A stretch of DNA of 64,000 nt from Bradyrhizobium mercantei (GCF_001982635.1 NZ_MKFI01000011.1:62001-126000), one strand, 5' to 3'. Numbered from the stretch's first letter, positions 1 through 8,774 are shown. Notes: a model not told the origin generated them from the letters alone. Program-made: numbers and translations.

Positions 1-174
1 AGCAATCGCAGTCATGTCGGGTCAACTCCATCTGAAAAAAGCGGGCGGCAATGCAATGAGGGAACATGGCGGGTTTCATCACTTTTCTCAAATTGGAACC
101 GAACCATCCAGCGGTTTTAGGCATTTAATCTGCACTCGTTCTGGAAAACCGCGCTCATTGAAGGAGGCTCAGCC

Positions 175-576
175 ATGGGACAATCGAGGCCCTATCGTGC
201 GAAGGCCCTGGTCGTCGAGGACGACCCGATGCAGCGCGAGATGATCGAATTGCTGCTCGAGGAGAGCGAGTTCGACGTCATTTCCTGCGAGAGCGCGGAG
301 GCCGCGGAACTGGTGTTGCAGGGCGGCGGCGATAACGTCGTGCTGATGCTGACGGATGTCGAACTGGCCGGAAACATGACCGGCGTCGAGCTCGCCTATG
401 TCGCCAAGAAATACAAACCCGATCTTGATGTGATCGTCACCTCGGGCAAGCCGCTGCGGCAGCGCCTGCCCGATGGCGCCCTGTTCTGGTCCAAGCCCTG
501 GGCGCCGCTGGACGTGATCCGCCTCGCCGAGATGAAGGCCTCGGAGCTGTCAGGCGGCGGGCCGCGCCGGTCCTGA
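175..576 (+). CDS. Single-domain response regulator receiver protein
   Basis: The 133-residue protein is a stand-alone receiver (REC) domain with no output domain. The acidic pocket E15-D16-D17, the phosphoacceptor D61 in LTDVEL, S90 at the switch position and K107 in the SKPW loop are all visible, so phosphotransfer should be possible. The start is fixed by a strong AAGGAGG ribosome-binding site a few bases upstream of the ATG. No histidine kinase lies nearby, so it is probably an orphan regulator acting by protein-protein contact or as a phosphate sink. The cognate kinase is unknown. Confidence 0.9.
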   Translation: MGQSRPYRAKALVVEDDPMQREMIELLLEESEFDVISCESAEAAELVLQGGGDNVVLMLTDVELAGNMTGVELAYVAKKYKPDLDVIVTSGKPLRQRLPDGALFWSKPWAPLDVIRLAEMKASELSGGGPRRS

Positions 577-677
577 TCGCGGCGCGGGTGAAGGGCGGGC
601 GGCCGGCCGGTGGCCGCTTCCGCCGCTACCAAGGCCGTGATATTGGCGGCTGATGTCCCGCCCGCTCAGGATGTGAA

Positions 678-1289
678 ATGACCTGGTCCTTCCTGCTGAC
701 CACGCTGATCGTGGTCGCCTCGCCCGGCACCGGCGTGCTCTACACGCTGGCGGTGGCGCTGACCCGGGGCTCGCGGGCGAGCGTAGCGGCGGCATTCGGC
801 TGCACGCTCGGGATCGTGCCGCAGATGATCGCGGCGATGCTCGGGCTTGCCGCCATCCTGCACACCAGCGCGGTGGCGTTCGCAGCGCTGAAATGGGGCG
901 GCGTGCTCTATTTGCTCTATATGGCCTGGCAAGCACTGCGCGAGCGCGGCGCGCTCGCCGTCGACACCGAGATCAAGCCGCGCTCGAGCGGGCGGGTGAT
1001 CGTGACCGCGATCCTGATCAACATCCTCAATCCGAAGCTGTCGATCTTCTTCCTGGCCTTCCTGCCGCAGTTCATCGCCGTCGACGAGCCGCATCCGCTG
1101 ACGCGCATGGTCGAGCTCAGCGGCGTCTTCATGGCGATGACCTTTGCGGTGTTCGCGGTCTACGGGCTGTTCGCGGCGTCGGTGCGCGACCGCGTCATCA
1201 CCCGGCCGAAGGTGATGGCCTGGCTGCGGCGCAGCTTTGCCGCGGGCTTTGCCCTGCTCGGCGCCAAGCTCGCCTTCGCGGAGCGCTGA
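678..1289 (+). CDS. LysE/RhtB family amino-acid exporter
   Basis: This 203-residue, very hydrophobic protein has about six membrane segments. Its N-terminus (TWSFLLTTLIVVASPGTGVLYT) matches the LysE/RhtB family pattern, in which a conserved SPGP-like loop follows the first helix; here the loop reads SPGTG. A second family signature, NPKLSIFFLAFLPQF, is at about residues 114-128. Family members export amino acids or related compounds across the inner membrane, and the substrate cannot be told from sequence. AGGATGTGAA precedes the ATG as ribosome-binding site. It is monocistronic, between a receiver gene and the convergent lysine-rich small gene. Confidence 0.88.
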   Translation: MTWSFLLTTLIVVASPGTGVLYTLAVALTRGSRASVAAAFGCTLGIVPQMIAAMLGLAAILHTSAVAFAALKWGGVLYLLYMAWQALRERGALAVDTEIKPRSSGRVIVTAILINILNPKLSIFFLAFLPQFIAVDEPHPLTRMVELSGVFMAMTFAVFAVYGLFAASVRDRVITRPKVMAWLRRSFAAGFALLGAKLAFAER

Positions 1290-1320
1290 GGCCGCGCCGG
1301 CGCGGGATCGATCCAGGCAA

Positions 1321-1345
1321 TAAAAAAGCAGGCCTTGCGCCTGCT
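1321..1345 (-). terminator. Rho-independent terminator of the lysine-rich small gene
   Basis: Read on the minus strand, a GCAGGC/GCCTGC stem is followed directly by a run of six T. It lies about 80 bases past the stop of the 24-residue lysine-rich gene and is oriented to end that transcript. Confidence 0.75.
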
Positions 1346-1424
1346 GCCTTGCCCGCTGTCGGGGCCGATCGATCCGGTTCGGGTGCCCGGGCAGGGCAGG
1401 AGCCGCTACCCGGGCGAGAACTGG

Positions 1425-1499
1425 TTACTTCTTGGCGGCCTTCTTCTTGGTGGCCTTTTTCGCCTTCGCCTTCTTCGCCTTCTTCGCTTTCTTAGCCAT
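1425..1499 (-). CDS. Tiny lysine/alanine-rich basic protein (24 residues)
   Basis: The reading frame encodes 24 residues made almost only of Lys and Ala (starts MAKKAKKAKK, ends KKKAAKK). The composition resembles the C-terminal tail of histone H1-like bacterial proteins, so nucleic-acid binding is a reasonable inference but is not shown. Support for a real gene is a GAGAGG ribosome-binding site just upstream of the ATG and a proper rho-independent terminator about 80 bases after the stop. It is far below the length at which gene finders call genes. The pattern could instead be a low-complexity accident, but terminator plus ribosome-binding site argue against that. Confidence 0.6.
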   Translation of the reverse strand: MAKKAKKAKKAKAKKATKKKAAKK

Positions 1500-1969
1500 A
1501 GTATCCTCTCAGGGTTTTCATGGATTGAACGCGACTCCGAGGCATGCTTGGCGGAGGGCCAGCCTCGCAACATCCTCAGTATCAAACTCAGCAGATTCGG
1601 AGGCGGCTGCCGCGTGCTGTCACCGCGCTGTCATCGTGTTATCCACAGCTGTTACGTGTTTTCGTCAGTTTTTTCGCCAGCATGCGCGCGTCGCGCGGCG
1701 CGGCGTCGTCGCATCCGTCATGCTTAACGATGCGCAAATGGCGGATGCGCACATCTTCATCAATTCAAAACCACAGCGCGGATTCACCCGTGGCGGGTGA
1801 CAGTCCGTTAAGTGGCGCGGCCGCATCCTGTCCGGCAAGGCAACGGGGATTGCCGATTAAGGGAAACGCCCTGGGCATGATCCGGAAAGATCATGCGCAG
1901 ATAAAGGGCTTGGTGGCGGGGCGGCTATTTCAGAAGAGGCGAGGCCGGTAGCGGTCTCGAACAGGGGCG
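1500..1969. other. Gene-free stretch with one DnaA-box-like site and a small inverted repeat
   Basis: No convincing coding frame is seen. It holds an isolated TTATCCACA (1639-1647), which equals the DnaA-box consensus but stands alone. It also holds a perfect 8-bp inverted repeat GCATGATC/GATCATGC (1875-1896), which belongs to a short repeat seen elsewhere in the window. The promoters for the lysine-rich gene (minus) and the diguanylate cyclase (plus) must lie here. Confidence 0.5.
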
Positions 1970-3184
1970 ATGTTGAGCGTTCCGACGCTTTGGACGGTAT
2001 TCATTATCAATTTTCTCGCGCTCGGCCTGATCTGGGCGTATGTGGCGCGCAGCTATCCAGCTTTCGGCGCAGCGCGGTTCTGGACCGCATCCGCCTTCGT
2101 CGCGTCCGCCGGCGCCGCCTGTGCGATGCTCCGCGTGATGATGACGGACTCGCTGTTGCCGCTGCTCGCGGCGGGTACGCTGATGGTGTTCGCCGCCGGT
2201 CTTGCCGCGATGGGCATCGAGCGGTTCTACGGCAAGCCCGTGGGCTGGCGCAGCACCGCGCTGTCGGCCGGGCTCGCCTTTGTCGGCCTCGGCGTCTTCA
2301 TCTTCGCCTATGACAGCATGCCGATGCGCATCCTGGTCTATACGGTCGCCCAGGTCACGCCGCTGGCCCTGACGCTGAAGCTGCTGCTGTCGCCCGAGAA
2401 GGGCCGCGTCAGCCCCGGCGCGCGGCTGGCCGGCATCGTCGCCTCCGTGCTGATCGCCATCTACGCGCTGCGCCTGGTCGGCGCGCTGCTGCAGCCCGGC
2501 GAGTTCTCCTTCGTCCGTTTCAACGCGGGCCAGTCGCTGGCGATCCTGCTGATGGTGTTCCTGTCGATGGCGCTCAATTTCGGCTTCCTGCTGATGGCGA
2601 TCGACCGGCTGCGCAACGAGGTCGCCGACCTCGCGCTGCTCGACGATCTCACCGGCGTGGGTAACCGCCGCCATCTGTTGCAGCGGCTGACCGAGGAGTG
2701 CGCGCGCTCCGACCGCAACGGCGAAGCCTTCGCGCTGCTGGTGATCGACCTCGACGGCTTCAAGGGCATCAACGACACCCATGGCCATGCCGCCGGCGAC
2801 GCCTGCCTGCAGCACTTCACGCTGATGGCGCAGACCAGGCTGCGCCCGGGCGACATGCTGGCCCGCACCGGCGGCGACGAGTTCTGCATCGTGCTGCCGT
2901 CCTCGACGTTGCGCGAGGGCGCGATGATCGCGCGCCGCGTGCTGGAGGTCTGCCGCGCCGACGCCGAGCAGTGCACCGGCAAGGACATTCCGATCGCGGT
3001 CTCGATCGGCATCGCGCAATGGACCCGCGAGATCGGCATGCATCCGGACCGCCTGATCGCCGCCGCCGACCATGCGCTCTACGACGCCAAGAAGGGCGGC
3101 AAGAACGGCTACGCGAGCTACGAGCCGAGGCTGCCGCCCGAGATGGTCGACCAGGTCGAGGCAAGCCTGCGCAAGCGCGCCTGA
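1970..3184 (+). CDS. Membrane-anchored diguanylate cyclase (GGDEF)
   Basis: The 404-residue protein makes cyclic di-GMP from two GTP. The N-terminal 210 residues form about six to seven membrane helices. A GGDEF domain follows, opening with LDDLTGVGNRR near residue 225. The catalytic signature GGDEF is intact at residues 301-305. An RPGD inhibitory-site motif (RxxD) lies at 292-295, exactly five residues upstream, so product feedback inhibition is expected. There is no EAL domain. The sensory part is membrane-embedded and of unknown ligand. GGGGCG just before the ATG may serve as ribosome-binding site. Confidence 0.93.
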   Translation: MLSVPTLWTVFIINFLALGLIWAYVARSYPAFGAARFWTASAFVASAGAACAMLRVMMTDSLLPLLAAGTLMVFAAGLAAMGIERFYGKPVGWRSTALSAGLAFVGLGVFIFAYDSMPMRILVYTVAQVTPLALTLKLLLSPEKGRVSPGARLAGIVASVLIAIYALRLVGALLQPGEFSFVRFNAGQSLAILLMVFLSMALNFGFLLMAIDRLRNEVADLALLDDLTGVGNRRHLLQRLTEECARSDRNGEAFALLVIDLDGFKGINDTHGHAAGDACLQHFTLMAQTRLRPGDMLARTGGDEFCIVLPSSTLREGAMIARRVLEVCRADAEQCTGKDIPIAVSIGIAQWTREIGMHPDRLIAAADHALYDAKKGGKNGYASYEPRLPPEMVDQVEASLRKRA

Positions 3185-3229
3185 GCGTGCTAAAGCATGA
3201 TGCGAATAAGTTGAACTGGAGCGGCAGTG

Positions 3230-3367
3230 GGGCTTCACCTCTCCCTTGGGAGAGGTCGGTGCGCAGCGCCGGGTGAGGGATTACGGTCTCTCGTTAGCGC
3301 CGCGTCCCCTCACCCGATTTGCTGCGCAAATCGACCTCTCCCCGCTGGGGAGAGGTGAAACGAAGCC
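3230..3367. repeat. Long palindromic intergenic repeat (CACCTCTCCC family)
   Basis: The outer arms GGCTTCACCTCTCCC and GGGGAGAGGTGAAACGAAGCC are inverted. Each half contains its own smaller hairpin, such as ATTTGCTGCGCAAAT. The nested-palindrome structure and position between two genes fit an interspersed repeat family that I know from Bradyrhizobium and Rhodopseudomonas genomes. Only one copy is seen in this window. Confidence 0.7.
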
Positions 3368-3400
3368 GTTGCAGAACCGAAGCGCGATACTGGATATTCC

Positions 3401-4024
3401 GTGATGATGCCCCGCCTGTTTGCCGTGCTCCTTGCGCTCGTCCTGTCCGCTGCCGCATCCGCCGGAAGCCAAGACCTCACGACGATCGCGCGAGCGCAGG
3501 GCACGCCCGAGATTCCCGGCCTGAAGATGGTCTGGCTGTCGCCCTGGGGCGACGTCGCCAGATCGCATCCCTGGCGCAACATCATCGTGCACCAGACCGA
3601 GGGGCCGGCCGGTTCGGCGCGATACGGCGCCGAGGAGCAGCACAAGAACCCGACCCGGCGCGGCGTCATGGTCTGGGTCGAAACCGACGGCACGGTCTAT
3701 TGGGCGGTCGCCGACAACCTCGTTCCGACCCACACCGACGGCGCCGATCGCAACGACAACAAATACATCGACAACAGCAAGACCTATCACCAGGTCAACA
3801 AGGACACCTCGATCGGCGTCGAGTTCGCCGGCAATTACCCCGATGTCACCAAGGGCCCGACCGATGCGCAGATTGCGGCCTGGCGGGTGCTGGTCCAGCT
3901 GCTGCGCGCGCGCTACGGCATCCCGCTCGAGCGCGTCTACGCGCACAACTGGATCGACTTCAAGGACGCCCGCTACTGCGAAGGCTGCGCGCTCGCGACC
4001 ATGGCGCGAGAGTGGGGCGAGTAG
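3401..4024 (+). CDS. Exported N-acetylmuramoyl-L-alanine amidase (Amidase_2 fold)
   Basis: The 207-residue protein begins with a Sec signal peptide (hydrophobic LFAVLLALVLSAAASA, cleavage near residue 22). The body matches the Amidase_2/PGRP zinc amidase fold, which cuts the amide bond between MurNAc and the peptide stem. Candidate zinc ligands, numbered from the GTG, are H64 (IIVHQTEG), H182 (YAHNW) and C193 or C196 (RYCEGC). A general base is less clear. GTG at 3401 is followed by ATGs at 3404 and 3407, and no strong ribosome-binding site picks one. A role in cell-wall turnover or recycling is likely. Confidence 0.82.
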   Translation: MMMPRLFAVLLALVLSAAASAGSQDLTTIARAQGTPEIPGLKMVWLSPWGDVARSHPWRNIIVHQTEGPAGSARYGAEEQHKNPTRRGVMVWVETDGTVYWAVADNLVPTHTDGADRNDNKYIDNSKTYHQVNKDTSIGVEFAGNYPDVTKGPTDAQIAAWRVLVQLLRARYGIPLERVYAHNWIDFKDARYCEGCALATMAREWGE

Positions 4025-4118
4025 GGGACGGTTACTCATCAAGAGCCGGAGTGTAAGCTCACCACCCGTGAATCGTGCCCGCTCCGACGAACGCTGTCGT
4101 CCCGCTGGCATTGACCGA

Positions 4119-4535
4119 CTATGCGTTGGTCATCACAACGGTAACGACAAGAGTTGTGCTCTGCGCGTTCGCGTCGTGGTTCTGCTGAAGAACTTCAATC
4201 TCGTAGACCGCGTTTGCGTCGAAGTTCATCACGGTCTGTACGGAGCCTGTCCAGCCCCTGAAGTTTGGCGGCGAGATGACTTCATCCAATTGCGTGCCAT
4301 TTACAGACAACGTAAGGCTCGCGTTGCCGGCACCTCCCGCGATGGCGGTCGATACCCCGGTGATGTTGACGGTCGCACTTTGCAGAATTTGAATCTGTGC
4401 GGTGATCACACTGCCGGTCGCTGACTTCTGATAGATGATGCCGCCCGGAACAACGTCGCCGGGGGGAATCGGAATTGGAACGTCGGTCGGGGTGAGCTTG
4501 TGCGGAGTTGTTGCTGACATAGTCATGTGCCCCAC
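4119..4535 (-). CDS. Beta-rich hypothetical protein
   Basis: I do not recognise this 138-residue protein. It lacks a signal peptide and membrane helices. A proline-rich lead (DVPIPIPPGDVVPGG) is followed by alternating hydrophobic beta-strand patterns (ITAQIQILQSATVNITGVS, ASLTLSVNGTQLDEV), which suggests a small beta-sandwich. The frame opens at GTG (4535). ATGs at 4526 and 4520 are equally possible starts, the last having GGGG at a good distance. The SVNGTQL strand recalls WVNGTLL in the protein at 26816-27244, but overall similarity is too weak to claim homology. Confidence 0.6.
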   Translation of the reverse strand: MGHMTMSATTPHKLTPTDVPIPIPPGDVVPGGIIYQKSATGSVITAQIQILQSATVNITGVSTAIAGGAGNASLTLSVNGTQLDEVISPPNFRGWTGSVQTVMNFDANAVYEIEVLQQNHDANAQSTTLVVTVVMTNA

Positions 4536-4630
4536 AAAATGAATGAGAGAGGAGCCGAAAAACTATCCTCACTGATTACATCGTCCAGCGTGCACGGGCA
4601 CAGCGAAATCAAATTGCAGATGAAGTCAAC

Positions 4631-5830
4631 TTGTGTGCGATTGTGTCCGTAAGACGAGCCGGCCCAAGTCTCGCACCGTTGCTAATGACAGCCTGGATGC
4701 GGCGCCTTAAGCTTCGCTGCATGCGCCTTCTTGCCCTGCTGCTGATGTTGTTCAATACGGCCGCCCGTGCGGGCGACGGGCCGTTGATCAGTGGGCATGT
4801 GATGTTGCCCGTGGTCATATCCGGCAACAAATTGTCCCTCGAAAGTTTCGTGGTCCGTCCTGATCGTCCCGGCAAATTTCCTCTCCTGGTGATCACACAC
4901 GGCATGCCGGGGGCCTCCGGCGATGTGTTCTTTAGTGAAATCCTCAACCGCTCTCCCGTCACCTACAGCAAGGCGGCTGTCGCCTTTGCTGAGCGAGGAT
5001 ACGCCGTCGTCTCGGTCATGCGCCGTGGCTATGGCCGATCAGGGGGAGGATTTTCCGAGCGGTTGCAACAGGCTTGCGATTATCTCCCCGCCGTGCGCGC
5101 TTCCGGCGAGGATGTCGTTGCAGCAGTCGCTTCACTGCGTAACGAGCCATGGGTTGACGCTGATCATGTCGTCTTGCTCGGTCATTCCGTGGGGGGATTA
5201 TCCGTGACGGCCGCTGCCGCACAGAACATGCCGGGGATCGTTGGCGTCGTAAATTTTGATGGCGGGTGGCACAGTTTCTCGGCGCCGGAGCAGCCGTGTT
5301 CGTCCGAGCGCTTGGTTGACACGGTAGCAGCATTAGGGCGCGCGGCACGAATTCCGGCGCTTTGGCTCTATGCTGAGAATGATCAATTCTACGGTCCTGA
5401 CTTGGCGCGCCGCATGTTCACCGCCTATACCGCCGGCGGTGCGCCCGGGCAGTTGCACGTGCTGCCGCCATTTGGAACGAACGGCCATGATACCGTCGCC
5501 TTGGCACCGGCAGACGACTGGTTTCCGTCCGTTGAGCCCCTCCTTGAAAAGCTCGGCCTTCCAACCAAATCCGTCGTTGAGCCACCGCTGTTTGCTCAGC
5601 TGCCGAGCCCGCCGGGGGCAATTGCCGCTTGTCAGAAAGCCTTCGCTGACTATCTCTCCAATCCCGATGACGCCAAGGCCTTCGCGGTAAGCGCAATGGG
5701 AGGCTGCGGTAGTGGGTTTGGCCGCACCAGCACAGAGGCACGCGAGCCCGCATTGACAAAATGCAAGATCAACACGCGTGGCGGCGATTGCAAGCTCTAC
5801 GCCGTCGGGCAGAAGCTTGCCGGTGATTGA
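4631..5830 (+). CDS. Exported alpha/beta hydrolase
   Basis: The protein has up to 399 residues and an alpha/beta-hydrolase fold. The serine elbow is GHSVGG, after VDADHVVLL. Candidate acid and base are the Asp in YAENDQFYG and the His in GTNGHDTV. A Sec-type signal (MRLLALLLMLFNTAARA) starts at the internal ATG at 4721, so the annotated start may be too early; no start has a clear ribosome-binding site. The C-terminal 80 residues contain five or more cysteines and may form disulfides in the periplasm. Substrate is unknown, likely an ester or peptide. Local base composition is less GC-rich than the surrounding core genes. Confidence 0.75.
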   Translation: MCAIVSVRRAGPSLAPLLMTAWMRRLKLRCMRLLALLLMLFNTAARAGDGPLISGHVMLPVVISGNKLSLESFVVRPDRPGKFPLLVITHGMPGASGDVFFSEILNRSPVTYSKAAVAFAERGYAVVSVMRRGYGRSGGGFSERLQQACDYLPAVRASGEDVVAAVASLRNEPWVDADHVVLLGHSVGGLSVTAAAAQNMPGIVGVVNFDGGWHSFSAPEQPCSSERLVDTVAALGRAARIPALWLYAENDQFYGPDLARRMFTAYTAGGAPGQLHVLPPFGTNGHDTVALAPADDWFPSVEPLLEKLGLPTKSVVEPPLFAQLPSPPGAIAACQKAFADYLSNPDDAKAFAVSAMGGCGSGFGRTSTEAREPALTKCKINTRGGDCKLYAVGQKLAGD

Positions 5831-5924
5831 GCCGCAGTCGGAGATCGCTTTGTGGCTCTTCGCCGACAGGGCCAAGAGCGCCTATCTTGTCCGCTTTCCC
5901 GTGTGCAAATCGCGATGTAGCCCC

Positions 5925-6045
5925 GTAGGATGGCTGCAGCGAAGCGATACCAATCGACCTCGTGCTGCGCGGTGGGATGATGGGTATCGCGGAGTTTATC
6001 ATCGGGCCGCGCGTTGCGCGGACCCGCTGGCTCCACCCATCCTAC
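5925..6045. repeat. 121-bp palindromic repeat, copy 1 (GTAGGATGG family)
   Basis: The element is bounded by GTAGGATGG and CCATCCTAC. It has an inner palindrome around GATGGGTATC. Its reverse complement matches 66 of 68 bases of the element at 8970-9071, so two copies face each other about 3 kb apart. A short remnant (GGCTCCCACCCATCCTAC) is at 6483-6500. Confidence 0.75.
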
Positions 6046-6052
6046 AGACTGT

Positions 6053-6331
6053 TCAATACCAGTACGGCCACCGCCACCCCTCATAGAGGCGCCACAACGA
6101 CACCACGGGCGGGCCGTTTGGATCGACGCGGTCGTCTTCAGGACGATAACGATATCGTGGAACAATATAATAGTCCCACGGAGTTGGCCTTATCACGGGC
6201 CCCGGGATGATAACCCTTCTTGGCTCATGAACGACCTGTGCCTTCCGCGTTCGGGCTTCAGCACCGGACGTCCCGAGGTTGCACAGCACCAAGGCCGCTC
6301 CGAGAGCGCACACGACGGTCATTATTTTCAT
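6053..6331 (-). CDS. Small exported hypothetical protein
   Basis: The chosen start gives 92 residues and has AAGGAGG about seven bases upstream, which outweighs a longer frame. A signal peptide (MKIMTVVCALGAALVLCN, cleavage near AEA-RTR) is clear. The mature part is short, with many Arg, Pro, Tyr and Trp, and ends WRLYEGWRWPYWY. I do not recognise a domain. The Tyr/Trp-rich C-terminus suggests a surface or envelope-associated peptide, which is inference only. It is transcribed towards the repeat at 5925-6045. Confidence 0.65.
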   Translation of the reverse strand: MKIMTVVCALGAALVLCNLGTSGAEARTRKAQVVHEPRRVIIPGPVIRPTPWDYYIVPRYRYRPEDDRVDPNGPPVVSLWRLYEGWRWPYWY

Positions 6332-6524
6332 GCATCGGCCTCCTTGCCTGAGAGTGCTAAAGGACTCCGAGCAAGGCAAGCTAATTTCGCTCTCGACTGG
6401 CTTGAATGAGCGCATGGCCCTTGGCCGGCATGGCCAAGAGCGCGTCGGTGCTCCTGCGGCCATGCCAAAAGCCAGCCCCGTTGGCTCCCACCCATCCTAC
6501 GGGCTGCATCAATCGGCGCGTCGC

Positions 6525-7442
6525 TCAGCGATGAACGCAAATGATGGTGTTTCCCTTGCGTCGCTTGGTCGGATTCAAGGCGGCGACGGCATCGTCGAGG
6601 GATGCGACCTTGCCGATGTGGGTCCGAAGTCGTCCGTCGCGCACCCGCTGGACGATCTCACTCAGTTGGACACGATCCGCCTCGACGACGAAGTCGACCG
6701 CAAGTCCGCCGGAGGGCCGTGCCTCGGGTGGCCCGACGATGGTCACCAGTGTTCCTCCGGCTCGAATGAGTGCTGCGGACCGCTTCTGAATGTCACCGCC
6801 GATGACATCAAATACGAGATCGACTTTGCCGACGTCTTCCAGGGCGTCATGGTCCAGGTCGACGAACTCCTTCGCGCCCAGGTCGAGCGCGGTCTGACGG
6901 TCGGCGGAGCGTCCGGTGCCAATGACGTAGGCGCCGGCCTCGCGTGCGAGTTGCGTCACCATCGATCCGACTGCACCGGCCGCGCCATGTGCGAGGACGC
7001 GCTGCCCCGTCTGAAGGCGGCCGTGCTGGAACAGCCCTTGCCATGCAGTCAGACCCGAGATCGGCAGGCTCGCGCCCACCGTGAAGTCGACGTCGCCCGG
7101 CAGCGGCGCGAGGTTTCGGGCCTCGATCGCCACATACTCGGCGAGCGTGCCGTCGCGATACCAGTCCGCGAGGCCGAACACCCGCTGGCCCACCGACAGT
7201 CCCGTCGTGCCATATCCAAGCGCGGTGACCACTCCGGCCAGCTCGTGCCCGGGGATCGACGGTGTCCGGTCACGATCGAGGCGATCGGTCCAGGTCGACG
7301 GCCATGCCAGCTCGGTCGGGGCAAATCCCGACGCATGAACCTGAACGACGACGTCGTTGATCGCCGCCTTCGGCTCGGGCCGCTCCACCAACTTCATCCC
7401 GGCCGTTCCCGCGGCCTGGTCCGTTACAACGATCGCCTTCAT
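6525..7442 (-). CDS. Zinc-free MDR oxidoreductase (quinone oxidoreductase-like)
   Basis: The 305-residue protein is a medium-chain dehydrogenase/reductase. A GroES-like domain (residues 1-120, with IPGHELAGVV) is followed by a Rossmann domain with the AHGAAGAVGSMVTQLAREAGA cofactor loop, typical of NADPH-binding quinone oxidoreductases. The Cys ligands of zinc alcohol dehydrogenases are absent, so it should be zinc-independent. The ATG at 7442 has GAGGAGAT upstream, whereas the frame remains open for 25 more codons. It probably reduces quinones or alpha,beta-unsaturated carbonyls. It stands alone among orphan genes. Confidence 0.87.
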   Translation of the reverse strand: MKAIVVTDQAAGTAGMKLVERPEPKAAINDVVVQVHASGFAPTELAWPSTWTDRLDRDRTPSIPGHELAGVVTALGYGTTGLSVGQRVFGLADWYRDGTLAEYVAIEARNLAPLPGDVDFTVGASLPISGLTAWQGLFQHGRLQTGQRVLAHGAAGAVGSMVTQLAREAGAYVIGTGRSADRQTALDLGAKEFVDLDHDALEDVGKVDLVFDVIGGDIQKRSAALIRAGGTLVTIVGPPEARPSGGLAVDFVVEADRVQLSEIVQRVRDGRLRTHIGKVASLDDAVAALNPTKRRKGNTIICVHR

Positions 7443-7762
7443 GGGAACTATCTCCTCGATCATTTGTCTCGTTGGTGAAAATGTTGCAGGGAGCACGAAA
7501 GCGCCGCCTATCAACAAACGCCAAGCAGTGCGGAACTCCAGACTCCGCGCTTGCGATCTGCGCTGTCCGCATTGACCGGAGCACTAATCCCGATGGATCC
7601 CTCCGGTCGCTGGCGCCAACGGATAGATGCGTTGCGCCTGGTCATAAGAACAGGACCAAGACTGCCGAATTTGGCTGTACCAAGCCCGGTGGCTGCCGGC
7701 TCGACCAATCCTACGGACTAATCTCAACGTTCAGGGGGCGACTCAGTTCGCGGTGGTTGGGT

Positions 7763-8041
7763 TCAGGTTTGATGTTGTCGGCAAAAAGCGATGCCGACCA
7801 TCGTCCCCACAGTCGTCCCTATGAACAAGCCGACAACAGCACACCCTGCAAGGACCGTGATTGCATATCCCAATGCGGTCCATCCGCCACAATCGTTAGG
7901 GCTGATCGGCATATGAGCACAGCTATGCGCAACGTATCGCGAAGTGGTCAGCCAAAGGATCAAAAAGGCGGTCGTGGCGGTGAATATTGTCATCGCCGCA
8001 AAACCAATAAGTGTGGCCCAGACGTATTTGAGCCAACTCAT
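7763..8041 (-). CDS. Small two-helix membrane protein
   Basis: The 92-residue protein has two hydrophobic helices, roughly 5-31 and 57-82, joined by a short polar loop with two cysteines (AHSCAHMPISPNDCGG). Both termini are predicted cytoplasmic. AAGGGA/AAGAAG precedes the ATG weakly. No family is recognised. The neighbouring stretch 7443-7762 holds no gene I can support. Base composition is lower in GC than the flanking core genes. Confidence 0.55.
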   Translation of the reverse strand: MSWLKYVWATLIGFAAMTIFTATTAFLILWLTTSRYVAHSCAHMPISPNDCGGWTALGYAITVLAGCAVVGLFIGTTVGTMVGIAFCRQHQT

Positions 8042-8096
8042 AACTTCTTTCCCTTACATGCCGCCGCGGCAGATGTCGCTGGGCGCGACCCACACC

Positions 8097-8774
8097 CTAC
8101 AGCCTGCGGCTTCTTCGGCCCGGCGGAGTTTTGGAGAGGATGTGACGATAGAGGGTGTCGCCCTTGAGGTCCAACGAAGCGGCGGCACCTGGGAAGCGCT
8201 TTCGCGCTAGTTCCTTTGAATTGCGGATATTACTGCAGTGCACGTATGTCCAGGTCATCGGACAGAACAACTTTCCAGTGCCCGGAAGACCAGAGATAAA
8301 ATGCGTCGATACCTCTTTCTGAGGACCGCGCGCCACGATCCATTTCAGCTTCGTCCGTCGCGACCAAAGGCATTCGGCATGGTAGATGCCGAGATCAAAT
8401 ATGGGATTGAGGCCGGCCAGCGCGCCTGTCCACGGGACCGAGAACCCCCAATATGCTTCGTTGGTAAAATGGTCACCGAGGTTACGGACGAGCAAATCCG
8501 CGTACTGAGGCATCCAGGCGGATACCGCCCTGATGCCCGCATCGTCGAAACCCAATGCGATATCAAACTTCGCAAGAAAAGCGCGCAACGCTTCGAGCCG
8601 CAGCGGCTTGCTGTCAAAAAAGTACTTTTGGTACTCCACGTTCGCATCGCGCAGCGACTTCGTATCTAGATCCCATTCGGGTGGCGCATAAGGCGGATAC
8701 TCAGACAATGCCTGCCACACCTGGCGCTGTTGCTCCGTAGGAGGCGCGGGAGCCCGCCGCAGCCAGCCGAACAT
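8097..8774 (-). CDS. Hypothetical soluble protein (225 residues)
   Basis: No domain is recognised. The protein starts MFGWLRRAPAPPTEQQRQVW and has a mixed composition with many aromatic residues. There is no signal peptide or membrane helix. The middle (AYWGFSVPWTGALAGLNPIFDLGIYHAECLW) looks like a compact globular domain, and the C-terminus ends in a basic RRSRRL tail. It lies 55 bases upstream of the two-helix membrane protein on the same strand, so both may be one transcript. Relatively low GC content and the flanking repeats suggest accessory DNA. Confidence 0.55.
   Translation of the reverse strand: MFGWLRRAPAPPTEQQRQVWQALSEYPPYAPPEWDLDTKSLRDANVEYQKYFFDSKPLRLEALRAFLAKFDIALGFDDAGIRAVSAWMPQYADLLVRNLGDHFTNEAYWGFSVPWTGALAGLNPIFDLGIYHAECLWSRRTKLKWIVARGPQKEVSTHFISGLPGTGKLFCPMTWTYVHCSNIRNSKELARKRFPGAAASLDLKGDTLYRHILSKTPPGRRSRRL

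Noticed and set aside
1639..1647. Isolated DnaA box as a replication origin
   Set aside because: A single TTATCCACA with no box cluster, no AT-rich unwinding region, and no dnaA, parAB or repABC genes nearby.
1925..3238. Antisense frame over the diguanylate cyclase
   Set aside because: The GGDEF gene on the plus strand has all motifs. The antisense product is His/Gln/Asp-rich with no recognisable fold.
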